From contig CACYPS010000013.1 of the NCBI GenBank assembly GCA_902776305.1, positions 1 through 64,000 on the forward strand: DNA of 64,000 nt. The letters run 5' to 3'. Below are positions 40,488 to 49,444 of the stretch, piece after piece. Source of the stretch: an uncultured Lachnospiraceae bacterium (GTDB lineage: Bacteria > Bacillota > Clostridia > Lachnospirales > Lachnospiraceae). Under the pieces are notes generated by a model. The model searched no databases, was not told the DNA's origin, and saw only the letters and a list, made by a program, of their open reading frames with translations. Every line of letters starts with the position of its first letter. The first letter of the stretch is position 1. The position numbers and the translations under genes were made by a program.

Positions 40488-42971
40488 ATGAAAAAGAAAA
40501 TCGCGATTCTTCTTACATTGACTCTTGCAATAGGTCTTGCTGCCTGCGGGACAAGCAAAGAAGAGCCAATAGCAAACGCAGAAGAGTCAACAACAAGCGC
40601 AGAAGAGGTACCAACAAGCCTTGAAGAGTCAACAACAGATGATGCCGGAAGTCAACAGACCCATGAGAACGGACAAAACCAATCCATAGATACGACTGTC
40701 ATTACAGCAGACAGTGCTGAGAAAGCTGATATCGAAGCGGCACTGAATCTGGCAAACATCAAGCCGGAATGGACTTATTCAGAAAATGCCGACGCCTGGA
40801 CGATGGCCGCCGTGACAGCCGTCACCAATGCAGAGCTTCCTGATTATCAGGGCGTGTCCGTCTGCGTACCCGGCTCGTATGTGAAAGGTGTGGATACCGA
40901 TGGCGACGGCACAGCAGATGTGACAACCGGTACGGCTTCAGGCAATCTAATTATTGATTATGACGCCTCAGTGACAAGTACAAACGGTCAGATCTATACG
41001 GCAGCTACGGCTCCGGTCATAATCAACACCGGTGCGGCCGGCTACTCTGCACAGTCGAATCAGACGGCCGGAACTACTTACGCCAAGGAAGGCTATATCA
41101 ATATCGCCTGTGGTAACCGCGGCAAGCAGAGCACGCTATCTGACGGCACCTATACCGGCGACGCTCCTTCCTGTCTGGTAGATCAGAAGAATGCCGTTCG
41201 CTTCGTGAAGTTCAACATCCTGCTCGGCAATCTCCCCGGCAGCGTGGATTACTTCGTATCCACCGGCGGTTCCGGTGGCGGAGCACATGCGACGATGCTT
41301 GCTGCTACTTCCAATAATCCGGACTTCTATGATTATGAGATTTCCCAGGGTGCGGTCGGCGTCTATAAGAATTCTGACGGTAGCTACAGCACTACGGTCA
41401 CGGTTAACGGAAGTGAAGTGGAGCTTTCCGATGGTCTCTGGGGCTGCATGGCTTACAGTGCTATTACATCCCTCGCCGAAGCTGATATGACCCTGGCATT
41501 CGAGTATTACCTGAATCCGGACTACAGCTTCAATACAGACTTCCAGAAGCAGCTCGCAGAGTATCTTGCTGCAGAGTATATGGAGTATATCAACACACAG
41601 AATCTGACCGTCGAGGAAGCAAATGTCGGTTTCGATCTGAACGATGACGGTGATACCAACGATACAATCGCCCTCACCATTGAATATGATGAAAATGAGC
41701 ATACCGATACAAATGGCTATTACGGAACTTATCTTGATCTGTATCTCGCGGAGTTTGAGCAGAGCCTGCAGGATTATATCGATAGGCTTTCGTATGCGGA
41801 AGACTGGACCTGGTTTAACAGTGACGGCACAGCTCTCTCAGACAGCGAAGTCGCCGCTATGACAGATGCGGACCGCGCGGAAGCATTCATTAACGGTTGG
41901 TATGTAAAAGGCAGCACCGGCAGCAGCTCCGACGGGATGGAAGGTGGCCCGGGGAAAAACGGCGGACCCGGCGGTGATTCCGCAGGCGGTCCTCCGGATA
42001 TGGGCAATGGCGGACCCGGTGGTGACAGTGCGGGTGGTCCCCCTGAGATGGGCAACGGCGGCCCTAACGGTGATAGTGCGGATGTTCCTCCGGATATGAG
42101 CAACGGTGGTTCCAGCGGAGATTCCGCAGGCGGTCCTCCGGATATGAGCAGCGGCGGTCCAGGCGGTGATACCGCAGGCGCTCTCCCTGAGATGGGCAGC
42201 GACAGCCCAGGCGACAGTGCCGGCGGTCCTCCCGACATGAACAATGAAAGCAGCGATGAAGTCGGAACTCCTGACTCCGGAACCACACAGTCTGCTACCG
42301 GTAAAACCGATTCAGCAAACTACACTTCCTTTGCTGAAATGCTGGCTGCTTATCAGGCAGACATTGCCGAGATTCAGGCCGGTGATGAATACGGCAACAA
42401 TATCGTTGATCTCTATAACCCGCTGAATTATATCGGCGCGGAAGGTACCGACAATCCCACATGGACAAGGATCCTTATGGGCGCTTCCGAGGGCGACATC
42501 TCCATGATGAATTCACTGAACCTGCAGATCGCCTGGCTGAATGCCGGAACCGATGCAGAAATCGAATGGCAATGGAACGGCGGTCATGTACCGTCGGAGA
42601 TCTTCGGCGACTCCCTCGCTCTCTATGTAGATACTATGTACGGTGAATATGTGGACGGCGCGGTTAAGATCACCAAGGCTGCCGCAAGCGGACAGACTTC
42701 CAACGGAGACGGCACGGAGCCTGCCGGAACCGATCTTTCCGACTGGGTAAGCTATGACAGCACAAGCGGCGTCGGAATGACGCTTGCAGGAATTGCGGCA
42801 TACCGGACCTCCGGCGCGGCCAAGGCTATGCCCGGCTTCGATGTAATTGACTATGGACAGGAAGACTACGTCTTCGGCAGCAGCACTGCTGATGCACGCC
42901 ATTGGGATAGCTATGTTCTGAAGGTGCTCGAGGAGCATGAAGACACGTTGGGAGCATTATTCAACAAGTAA
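40488..42971 (+). CDS. Tannase-like alpha/beta hydrolase lipoprotein with repeat linker
   Basis: I choose the ATG at 40488 (MKKKIAILLT), with GAGGAG at about 40472. The lipobox is AIGLAAC. The core segments YINIACGNRGKQS, DQKNAVRFVKFNILLGNLPG and YFVSTGGSGGGAHATML match subtype A tannases; the elbow Ser is near 262. Residues 492-586 carry six 16-residue repeats. After them NGGHVPSEIFGDSLALYVDT may hold the catalytic His, as tannases have their Asp and His in the C-terminal lid part. The protein probably cleaves gallate or similar esters at the cell surface. It follows the beta-helix lipoprotein by 14 bp. Confidence 0.78.
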   Translation: MKKKIAILLTLTLAIGLAACGTSKEEPIANAEESTTSAEEVPTSLEESTTDDAGSQQTHENGQNQSIDTTVITADSAEKADIEAALNLANIKPEWTYSENADAWTMAAVTAVTNAELPDYQGVSVCVPGSYVKGVDTDGDGTADVTTGTASGNLIIDYDASVTSTNGQIYTAATAPVIINTGAAGYSAQSNQTAGTTYAKEGYINIACGNRGKQSTLSDGTYTGDAPSCLVDQKNAVRFVKFNILLGNLPGSVDYFVSTGGSGGGAHATMLAATSNNPDFYDYEISQGAVGVYKNSDGSYSTTVTVNGSEVELSDGLWGCMAYSAITSLAEADMTLAFEYYLNPDYSFNTDFQKQLAEYLAAEYMEYINTQNLTVEEANVGFDLNDDGDTNDTIALTIEYDENEHTDTNGYYGTYLDLYLAEFEQSLQDYIDRLSYAEDWTWFNSDGTALSDSEVAAMTDADRAEAFINGWYVKGSTGSSSDGMEGGPGKNGGPGGDSAGGPPDMGNGGPGGDSAGGPPEMGNGGPNGDSADVPPDMSNGGSSGDSAGGPPDMSSGGPGGDTAGALPEMGSDSPGDSAGGPPDMNNESSDEVGTPDSGTTQSATGKTDSANYTSFAEMLAAYQADIAEIQAGDEYGNNIVDLYNPLNYIGAEGTDNPTWTRILMGASEGDISMMNSLNLQIAWLNAGTDAEIEWQWNGGHVPSEIFGDSLALYVDTMYGEYVDGAVKITKAAASGQTSNGDGTEPAGTDLSDWVSYDSTSGVGMTLAGIAAYRTSGAAKAMPGFDVIDYGQEDYVFGSSTADARHWDSYVLKVLEEHEDTLGALFNK
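41961..42245 (+). repeat. Six 48-bp tandem repeats in the tannase-like gene
   Basis: The 16-residue unit is GGPGGDSAGGPPDMGN with small changes (for example GGPNGDSADVPPDMSN); the sixth is one residue short. Codon changes between copies show that it is not a very recent expansion. Confidence 0.85.
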
Positions 42972-42993
42972 AACGATAGAGGCCTCTGATATC

Positions 42994-43026
42994 ACGGCGG
43001 AGCTTTAGGGTTCCGCCGGTTTTTTA
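42994..43026 (+). terminator. Terminator of the lipoprotein operon
   Basis: CGGCGGA (42995-43001) pairs with TCCGCCG (43012-43018), and GTTTTTTATA follows. Confidence 0.8.
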
Positions 43027-43158
43027 TATCATTAATATCATTAACGTCATTAATGTCATAGGAAACGTCGTTCCCTACGACATAGAACAGACAAGTCCCG
43101 ATTCTTTTCGAAACGCTCTTGATTTTTCTTCCTTAAGCAGTTATGATAACAAGAAAGA
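43027..43158. other. Intergenic stretch with short ATTAA repeats
   Basis: TCATTAATA, TCATTAACG and TCATTAATG follow one another at 43029-43058. There is no gene. Together with the box and repeat below, it separates the lipoprotein operon from the metal-type locus. Confidence 0.4.
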
Positions 43159-43177
43159 TTAGTATTAGCTAACCTAA
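43159..43177 (+). promoter_or_regulatory. DtxR/IdeR-like box
   Basis: TTAGTATTAGCTAACCTAA agrees with the DtxR consensus TTAGGTTAGSCTAACCTAA at 15 of 19 positions, counted by eye. It is 290 bp before the heavy-metal-binding gene. Confidence 0.4.
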
Positions 43178-43270
43178 CCTAAAGAAATCTTCGCCTTTTG
43201 GGAGGATATGTCGCAGCTTCACTGTGATTACGGAGATATCTTCACTTACTGTGATGAAGAATAAAAGCCA

Positions 43271-43394
43271 CCGCTACACAATGTTCCACTGGAGCATTGT
43301 TACGCATGCTTAGGCACGGCGGATCGCGGACGTGCGCAGTGGAAGGCGCCTTGACGCCGCGCACGTTGTGGTAAGAACACCGAGGCGTTCTTGC
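43271..43394 (+). repeat. Intergenic structured repeat, copy 2 (R1 + X)
   Basis: It matches 26276-26396 along its length. ACAATGTTCC-ACT-GGAGCATTGT and AGAACACCGAGGCGTTCT form the two hairpins. Confidence 0.78.
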
Positions 43395-43470
43395 ACCAAC
43401 AGTTAGTTATTTCAAATATAATGGTCTTATATGGCATTACAGATTTTTCTGTAGAAATGGAGACGAATCC

Positions 43471-43725
43471 ATGATCAAAACAACAATGAAGATAGACGGA
43501 ATGATGTGCGGTATGTGCGAGGCGCACATCTGCGATACGATTCGAAAAGCTGTACCGGAAGCAAAGAAAGTCACTGCTTCGAAAAGCAAAAAGGAAGCAT
43601 CTTTCCTGACAGATAAGGCGGTGGATAACGATTTTCTGAAGGCTGCAATCAACGCCACGGGTTATACCTGTCTCGGTATAGCATCGGTTCCCTATGAGAA
43701 GAAAGGCTTGTTCGGATGGAGATGA
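43471..43725 (+). CDS. Heavy-metal-associated (HMA) domain protein
   Basis: The 84 residues carry KIDGMMCGMCEAHICDTIRK, the GMxCxxC metal motif of copper-chaperone-like proteins. The second half is less typical, with a Lys-rich strand (VTASKSKKEASF) and ATGYTCLGI. Cytosolic metal transfer or sensing is likely. GGAG stands near the ATG. It is the first gene after the DtxR-like box and the repeat, so it may open a metal-controlled unit. Confidence 0.82.
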   Translation: MIKTTMKIDGMMCGMCEAHICDTIRKAVPEAKKVTASKSKKEASFLTDKAVDNDFLKAAINATGYTCLGIASVPYEKKGLFGWR

Positions 43726-43749
43726 AGACAGCAATCTGGGGGGTACGTG

Positions 43750-44604
43750 ATGAAATACCACATTGAAAAAAACACGGTTCAGGAGACGCTGGTCATCCCG
43801 CTCTTAGGGCGATTGGTGTGCTCCGAACACTTTCCGGAGCTGTTTTCCGACCCGGAGGCAAAGCATATCTGCGATTCGCTTGATTATGACTTTGCGGAAA
43901 AGCGGAAGAAGATGGAGTCCCCGGCGGGACTTTTCGGCGCGTTGGAGGTGGCGCAGCGGCAGTACGATCTGCGCTGTGAAGCGGAAGCATATCTTAAGGA
44001 TCATCCGAAAGCAGCCGTGGTCAACTTGGGCTGCGGTCTGGATGACACTTTTCGAAAATGTGACAACGGGCTCTGCCGGGGCTATAACATCGATCTTCCT
44101 GACGTTATTAAAGTACGTAATGAACTGCTTCCTGCGGGAGAGCGTGAGCAGAATCTTGCCTGCGATCTGAACGATTATACTTGGATGAATCAGATCGACG
44201 CTTCGGACGGTGCCGTTTTCTTTGCCGCGGGCGTGTTCTATTATTTTAAGACTGAGGACGTAAGGAGACTTTTTTCAGCCATGGCGGAGCATTTTCCCGG
44301 GGCGGTGCTGGCCTTTGATTCCTGCAACGAACGTGGTGCAAAGCTGATGAGGAAGACCTGGCTGAAGGAAGCCGGAATTACCGACGTCAGTGCATTCTTC
44401 TCCCTGGAGGACGAAACGGAGCTGCGCGGATGGAGCAATCATTTTTCTTCTGTCACAGCGAAGAGCTATATGCGCGGTTACCGGGATATCTACTATAATG
44501 TCGGCGCATTTCACAAGCTGATGATTCGCTTCTGCGATACTTTGGTGAAGATGAAAATCGTAAAAATCTCTTTCAGTTCGGTTTCAACCGGAAAGAGCAA
44601 TTGA
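43750..44604 (+). CDS. SAM-dependent methyltransferase, LCMT/polyketide-type
   Basis: GGGGGGTACGTG precedes the ATG at 43750. The SAM motif is AAVVNLGCGLDDTFRK (near 96), and YNIDLPDVIKVRNELLP follows, which are the marks of the leucine-carboxyl-methyltransferase-like group often annotated as O-methyltransferase of polyketide synthesis. With 284 residues it has a normal length. It follows the HMA protein by 24 bp. It could modify a small molecule that the ABC pair exports; this is inference. Confidence 0.83.
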   Translation: MKYHIEKNTVQETLVIPLLGRLVCSEHFPELFSDPEAKHICDSLDYDFAEKRKKMESPAGLFGALEVAQRQYDLRCEAEAYLKDHPKAAVVNLGCGLDDTFRKCDNGLCRGYNIDLPDVIKVRNELLPAGEREQNLACDLNDYTWMNQIDASDGAVFFAAGVFYYFKTEDVRRLFSAMAEHFPGAVLAFDSCNERGAKLMRKTWLKEAGITDVSAFFSLEDETELRGWSNHFSSVTAKSYMRGYRDIYYNVGAFHKLMIRFCDTLVKMKIVKISFSSVSTGKSN

Positions 44605-44650
44605 CCCGCATTATTCTGTCCCCGTTTATTGCGGCACTGATGGGGGATTG

Positions 44651-44736
44651 CTTATTCTTCATTGCGCAATACTTGTGATGTGAGTCTATGTTACGCGCCG
44701 CGCACGTCGCGACAAGAACGCCGAGGCGTTCTTGAA
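44651..44736 (+). repeat. Intergenic structured repeat (R2 + X)
   Basis: TTCTTCATTGCGCAATAC starts the R2 module also found at 56704, 56764 and 63001. From 44694 follows module X with CAAGAACGCCGAGGCGTTCT, as at 26 kb and 43 kb. Confidence 0.75.
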
Positions 44737-44754
44737 ATGAATCGGAGGCATATT

Positions 44755-45363
44755 ATGAAAACAGCTGAGAAAATAATGAAAAAGAAGACCGCAATCAAGT
44801 CAGAAATGGACAAAGTCCTGCCGAAAGCCAAGAGTGATGCTCTGTGGAGAAAAGCGACGGTGAAACTTGACGGATTTTTGACTCGGTACAGCTCCCTTCC
44901 CAAGGGCGTACATATACATACGGACAGCAGGATCCTTCCGTCGGCGGCGATCTATTTAACTGTGAAAGATGTGATCGGACAGGAGGAGGCGTATCGGATC
45001 ATCGAAGACGCTGCTGTCAAAATCTGCAAGCCTATCGAAAAGAAGCTTCAGAAGCTGATGAAGTTGCCGGGTATGCAGAGCCTGTTTCTCAAAGCTTGGG
45101 ATCCGATGACAAAGAAAATGTTCGGACCGGGCAACGGTTTTAAGAATGTATTTTATCCCAAAAAGAAGGGCGAATACAGGATGGATGTAACGTCATGTCC
45201 CTACTGCCGTTACTTCACGGAGCTGGGCTGTCCGGAGCTCACCAAGATATTCTGTGAAAACGATGAACGGATCTACGGCAATCTGCCGGGTCTGAGATTT
45301 ACGCGGACGGGAACGCTCGGCAAAGGGGCTGAGCGCTGTGATTTTTGCCTCAGAAAAGTCTAA
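44755..45363 (+). CDS. L-2-amino-thiazoline-4-carboxylate hydrolase-family protein
   Basis: I choose the ATG at 44755 because CGGAGG is 8 bases upstream; longer frames start inside the repeat. The C-terminal half is typical of the ATC-hydrolase family: DVTSCPYCRYFTELGCPELT, then KIFCENDERIYGNLPGLRFT and RTGTLGKGAERCDFCLRK, with conserved Cys and His-like residues. The known member opens a thiazoline ring on the way to cysteine; most homologues in Clostridia have no proven substrate. The gene follows the methyltransferase. Confidence 0.8.
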   Translation: MKTAEKIMKKKTAIKSEMDKVLPKAKSDALWRKATVKLDGFLTRYSSLPKGVHIHTDSRILPSAAIYLTVKDVIGQEEAYRIIEDAAVKICKPIEKKLQKLMKLPGMQSLFLKAWDPMTKKMFGPGNGFKNVFYPKKKGEYRMDVTSCPYCRYFTELGCPELTKIFCENDERIYGNLPGLRFTRTGTLGKGAERCDFCLRKV

Positions 45364-45417
45364 GGCGCTTTAGGAATTTCAAATCTTCCTCCGTACATCC
45401 CCGCAAATCCCTGTTTC

Positions 45418-45445
45418 GCAAAGAGTCGCAAAGCGGCTCTTTATT
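45418..45445 (+). terminator. Terminator before the ABC operon
   Basis: AAAGAGTCGC pairs with GCGGCTCTTT around AAA, and ATTC follows; the T-tract is short. Confidence 0.6.
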
Positions 45446-45456
45446 CGGCACCATTG

Positions 45457-45488
45457 GTTAGATAGCTCTAACTTAGATAATGATCATC
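45457..45488. promoter_or_regulatory. Metal-repressor-like boxes before the ABC genes
   Basis: GTTAGA-TAGC-TCTAAC (45457-45472) is a perfect inverted repeat with the TTAG/CTAA arms of DtxR boxes. GATAATGATCATC (45476-45488) agrees with the first 13 positions of the Fur box except one. Both are 60-90 bp before the first ABC gene. Confidence 0.5.
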
Positions 45489-45547
45489 TGCATTTTCGGA
45501 AGATACACAATGCATCGGTAATTGAAATTGGACAAGGAGACGAGCTT

Positions 45548-47329
45548 ATGAAAGAAAAGAAACAAAGCGATGTGGCTGTCCTGCTCAGGTATGCCGGCAA
45601 TTATAGAGGACTGACCTTTTTAGGTCTCGCTCTTTCCGCTGTTGCCATGATTCTCGGCATGGCTCCCTACATCTGCATCTGGTTGGTGGCGAGGGATTTA
45701 ATTGCAGTTGCTCCCAACTGGACGCTGGCAGCCGGCGTCGCCCGTTACGGCTGGATGGCCTTCGGTTTTGTCGTTGCCGGGATCTTAGTCTACTTCGCGG
45801 CTTTGATGTGTACGCACCTGGCTGCGTTCCGTACTGCTTCCAATATCCGCAAACAAGGTATGGAGCATCTGATGAAGACGCCGCTTGGCTTTTTTGATTC
45901 CAATGCATCCGGTCTGATCCGCAACCGCCTTGATGGGGCTGCCTCCGAGACGGAGACCCTTCTTGCCCACAATCTGGCGGATATCGTCGGCAGCGCTGCC
46001 ATGCTGATCTCCATGATTGTCCTGATGTTCGTTTTTGACTGGCGGATGGGCGCTGCCTGCCTTCTGGCGGCAGCGGTCTCTATAGCTGCGATGTTTACGA
46101 TGATGGGCGGGAAGAATGCCAAATTGATGGCGGAGTATCAGGCGGCGCAGGACGTGATGAGCAAAGCCGGAACCGAATATGTGCGCGGGATTCCGGTGGT
46201 CAAGGTGTTTCAGCAGACAGTTTATTCGTTCCGGGCATTCAAGCAGGCCATTGAGGATTACAGCGCCAAGGCGGAGCACTACCAGGGGGATGTGTGTCAG
46301 GTGCCTCAGTCGGTCAATCTGACATTTACGGAAGGTGCATTCGTATTCCTTGTTCCGGTGGCTCTGATCCTGGCGCCCGGTGCTTTAAAAGCCGGCAATT
46401 TCGCAGGCTTTGTTACGGATTTTGCATTCTACGCGGTGTTCTCCGCGACCATATCCACGGCTCTCGCCAGGATTATGTTTGCGGCGAGCGGCATGATGCT
46501 GGCAAGCACGGCACTTAAGCGTATCGACCAGGTGATGAGCGCTCCGGTACTTCAAATCACCGATCATCCGCAAACTCCAAAGGACAACAGCGTGGAATTC
46601 AAAGACGTCTCTTTTACTTATGAAGGTTCGGAGATCCCGGCGCTGGATCACATTTCCTTCCGCGTTGAACCAGGACAGACCGTGGCTCTGGTCGGACCGT
46701 CGGGAGGTGGCAAGACCACGGCTGCCAGTTTAATCCCGCGGTTCTGGGACGTCAGTTCCGGATGCGTGGCAGTGGGCGGTGTTGACGTTCGCGAGACCGA
46801 TCCGCATGTGTTGATGGACCGGGTAGCCTTCGTCTTCCAGAACGACCGTCTGTTTAAAACGAGTATCCTTGAAAATGTACGTGCCGCCAGACCGGACGCA
46901 ACGCGGGATGAAGTGCAGGCTGCTCTCACCGCAGCGCAGTGCGATGACATCCTTGAAAAACTTCCGGACGGGATGGATACGGTCATCGGGACGAAAGGGA
47001 CCTACCTTTCCGGCGGCGAACAGCAGCGCGTGGCGCTGGCAAGAGCGATTCTTAAAAATGCGCCGATCGTCGTTTTGGACGAGGCCACAGCCTTCGCCGA
47101 TCCCGAGAATGAAGCCCTGATCCAGAAAGCTTTTTCGGTTCTGACAAAAGAACGCACCGTCATCATGATTGCGCATCGTCTGTCGACCGTCGTCGGTGCG
47201 GATAAGATCGTTGTACTGGATTCCGGCCATGTGGCGGAAGAAGGCACTCATACAAAGCTTGCTGCTGCGGGTGGCCTTTATGCAAAAATGTGGGCTGATT
47301 ACAACCAGGCTGTGAAATGGCGCATATAG
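45548..47329 (+). CDS. ABC transporter, fused permease and ATPase (first subunit)
   Basis: The 593 residues hold six membrane helices and one ATPase domain. The Walker A is GPSGGGKTT, the signature is LSGGEQQRVALARAIL and Walker B is IVVLDEATAFADPE. The D-loop has FADPE instead of SLDxE, a sign of a degenerate partner in a heterodimer. It pairs with the next gene; two-gene sets of this plan include YbtPQ and IrtAB metal-siderophore transporters and multidrug exporters. The upstream metal-type boxes favour a metal link. Confidence 0.88.
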   Translation: MKEKKQSDVAVLLRYAGNYRGLTFLGLALSAVAMILGMAPYICIWLVARDLIAVAPNWTLAAGVARYGWMAFGFVVAGILVYFAALMCTHLAAFRTASNIRKQGMEHLMKTPLGFFDSNASGLIRNRLDGAASETETLLAHNLADIVGSAAMLISMIVLMFVFDWRMGAACLLAAAVSIAAMFTMMGGKNAKLMAEYQAAQDVMSKAGTEYVRGIPVVKVFQQTVYSFRAFKQAIEDYSAKAEHYQGDVCQVPQSVNLTFTEGAFVFLVPVALILAPGALKAGNFAGFVTDFAFYAVFSATISTALARIMFAASGMMLASTALKRIDQVMSAPVLQITDHPQTPKDNSVEFKDVSFTYEGSEIPALDHISFRVEPGQTVALVGPSGGGKTTAASLIPRFWDVSSGCVAVGGVDVRETDPHVLMDRVAFVFQNDRLFKTSILENVRAARPDATRDEVQAALTAAQCDDILEKLPDGMDTVIGTKGTYLSGGEQQRVALARAILKNAPIVVLDEATAFADPENEALIQKAFSVLTKERTVIMIAHRLSTVVGADKIVVLDSGHVAEEGTHTKLAAAGGLYAKMWADYNQAVKWRI

Positions 47330-47410
47330 GGGGTGACATACATGTATTCAAAAATGTGGGCTGATTACAACCAGGCTGTGAAACGGCGCATTTAGGGGGT
47401 GACATTCATG
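47283..47410 (+). repeat. 66-bp tandem duplication at the junction of the two ABC genes
   Basis: The segment 47283-47344 recurs at 47349-47410 with about three base changes. It contains the end of the first ABC gene, its stop, the ribosome site GGGGGTGACAT and an ATG. The duplication leaves a 17-codon frame between the two genes. Confidence 0.92.
47342..47395 (+). CDS. 17-residue leader-type frame made by the duplication
   Basis: MYSKMWADYNQAVKRRI repeats the end of the first ABC protein, with its own GGGGGTGACAT site. Its stop lies 12 bp before the second ABC start. It may couple translation of the two subunits; a peptide function is not suggested. Confidence 0.45.
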   Translation: MYSKMWADYNQAVKRRI

Positions 47411-49222
47411 TTCGGAAAAGAATTTCAGAGAAAATACGCGCTCACCGATCAGGGTATCAAAAACACAAAGCAGGGCACATTCTGGACAGTCATTGTTAAT
47501 CTTATCGTAATTGGTGGCATGGGGATCCTGTATCTGCTGATGTCAAATTATATGGACGTTCTGACTGATGGAGCGGAACTGCCGAAAGCTGTTCCCTTTA
47601 TCCTTCTGGTGCTGGCTTTTCTGGTGCTATCGATCATCACACATCTGCAGCAATACCGAGCCACATACGGCCTTGTCTATGGTGAGGTCAAAGCAGTCCG
47701 TATCGGTCTGGCCGAGCGGCTGAGAAAGCTGCCCCTCGGCTACTTCGGTAAGCGGGACCTGGCTGACCTCACGGAGACGATCATGGGCGATGTGAACCGT
47801 CTTGAGCATGTCTGGTCTCATTGTCTGGGATATCTCTACGGTTCCTATATCTCAACGGCGATCATAGCAATCGGTATGCTTATCTATAACTGGCGGATGG
47901 CGCTTGCGTGCCTGTGGGGCGTACCGGTGGCATTTGCATTGCTGTTCGGCAGCAGAAAACTCACGAAACGCAATTCCGAGGTCACCAAAGCGGCAGGCGT
48001 TCAGGTGTCGGACGGTATCCAGGAAACATTGGAGAATATACGTGAAATCCGGGCAACGAATCAGGAAGACCGATTCCTGAAGGAACTGAACGACAAGATT
48101 GATTATCACGAAAAGACTATGCTCCGGGGAGAGCTGCACACCGGTATCTTTGTCAATGCAGCGAGCGTGATCATGAGGCTGGGGGTGGCAACGACCATCC
48201 TTACCGGAACAAGCATGATCCTTTCCGGTCAGATTGACTTTATGGTCCTGTTCATGTTCCTGCTGGCGATTACGCGTGTCTATGCGCCGTTCGACCAGGC
48301 ATTGGCACTGATCGCGGAAATGTTCATGTCTCAGATCTCCGCGAGCCGACTGATGGAGATATATGACGCGAAGACGGCGGAAGGCACGGATACCTTTGCC
48401 CCGGCAGGACATGACATCGTATTTGAGAACGTCGCTTTTACATACAATGTGAATTCCGGCGAAGCCGGAAGAAACCCGAAGGGTAAGCACTATGCAGAGG
48501 GCGGACTTGGCAGCGAAGATGAGCATGTGCTGCGCGGCGTCAGCTTTACTGCAAAAGAAGGTGAGGTTACAGCGCTTGTCGGTCCATCAGGATCCGGCAA
48601 AAGCACCTGCGCAAGGCTGGCAGCCCGTCTGTGGGATACCTCCGAAGGAAGCATCCGTGTCGGCGGCATCGATATCAACTCAGTCGATCCCGAGGTTTTG
48701 CTCACAGACTATTCCATGGTCTTCCAGGACGTCGTGCTCTTTGACGATACCGTAATGGAGAACATCCGTCTCGGCAAGCATGGCGCAACGGACGAGGAGG
48801 TCCTCGCGGCGGCAGCGGCAGCCAACTGCGATGAGTTCGTGGAAAAACTGCCGAAGGGCTATGCAACGCCCATCGGCGAGAACGGTGCAAAGCTCTCCGG
48901 AGGCGAGCGGCAGCGTATTTCAATCGCCCGGGCACTGCTTAAAAACGCACCCATCGTTCTTCTGGATGAGGCAACTGCCTCTCTCGACGTGGAAAACGAA
49001 ACGAAGGTTCAGGGTGCGTTGTCGCGGCTTCTGGCAGGGAAGACTGTTCTGGTCATTGCACACCGCATGCGTACGGTTGAGGCTGCTGATAAGATCGTAG
49101 TCCTTGCTGACGGCAAGGTCGCCGAGGAAGGCAGTTCTGCTGAACTGCTCGCAAGAGAAAACGGTATCTTCAGACGTATGACTCAGCTTCAGAGCGCCAG
49201 TGCCGGGTGGACAATCAAATAG
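47408..49222 (+). CDS. ABC transporter, fused permease and ATPase (second subunit)
   Basis: I choose the ATG at 47408 with GGGGG upstream (604 residues). It has six membrane helices. Walker A is GPSGSGKSTCAR, the signature is LSGGERQRISIARALL and Walker B with D-loop is IVLLDEATASLDVE, all canonical. Between FTYNV and HVLRGVSF of the ATPase domain lies a Gly/Lys-rich insertion of about 27 residues (SGEAGRNPKGKHYAEGGLGS). The two subunits probably form one heterodimer with one good and one weak ATP site. The substrate is unknown. Confidence 0.9.
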   Translation: MFGKEFQRKYALTDQGIKNTKQGTFWTVIVNLIVIGGMGILYLLMSNYMDVLTDGAELPKAVPFILLVLAFLVLSIITHLQQYRATYGLVYGEVKAVRIGLAERLRKLPLGYFGKRDLADLTETIMGDVNRLEHVWSHCLGYLYGSYISTAIIAIGMLIYNWRMALACLWGVPVAFALLFGSRKLTKRNSEVTKAAGVQVSDGIQETLENIREIRATNQEDRFLKELNDKIDYHEKTMLRGELHTGIFVNAASVIMRLGVATTILTGTSMILSGQIDFMVLFMFLLAITRVYAPFDQALALIAEMFMSQISASRLMEIYDAKTAEGTDTFAPAGHDIVFENVAFTYNVNSGEAGRNPKGKHYAEGGLGSEDEHVLRGVSFTAKEGEVTALVGPSGSGKSTCARLAARLWDTSEGSIRVGGIDINSVDPEVLLTDYSMVFQDVVLFDDTVMENIRLGKHGATDEEVLAAAAAANCDEFVEKLPKGYATPIGENGAKLSGGERQRISIARALLKNAPIVLLDEATASLDVENETKVQGALSRLLAGKTVLVIAHRMRTVEAADKIVVLADGKVAEEGSSAELLARENGIFRRMTQLQSASAGWTIK

Positions 49223-49245
49223 GGTGAGAAAAATGTTTTGCAGCC

Positions 49246-49296
49246 AAACGACAGCTGATTGGGAATTATTCTCTTTTAGCTGCCGTTATTTTTTGT
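49246..49296 (+). terminator. Terminator of the ABC operon
   Basis: AACGACAGCT pairs with AGCTGCCGTT around an AT-rich loop, and ATTTTTTG follows. Confidence 0.72.
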
Positions 49297-49444
49297 CATA
49301 GGTAACTTCTTCGGATTACTTTGAAATGATTAGCCCTTTAAATATACTGATACGTATATAGATATGTACAGAAGATAACAAACGAACCGCTTGAAGATAA
49401 GCGGATGTACAGATAATAAATATTGAAAAAAGGAGATAATTACT

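Noticed and set aside
41774..42286. Pro/Ser-rich minus-strand frame over the 48-bp repeats
   Set aside because: It arises from the repeat on the coding strand; no start signal or family.
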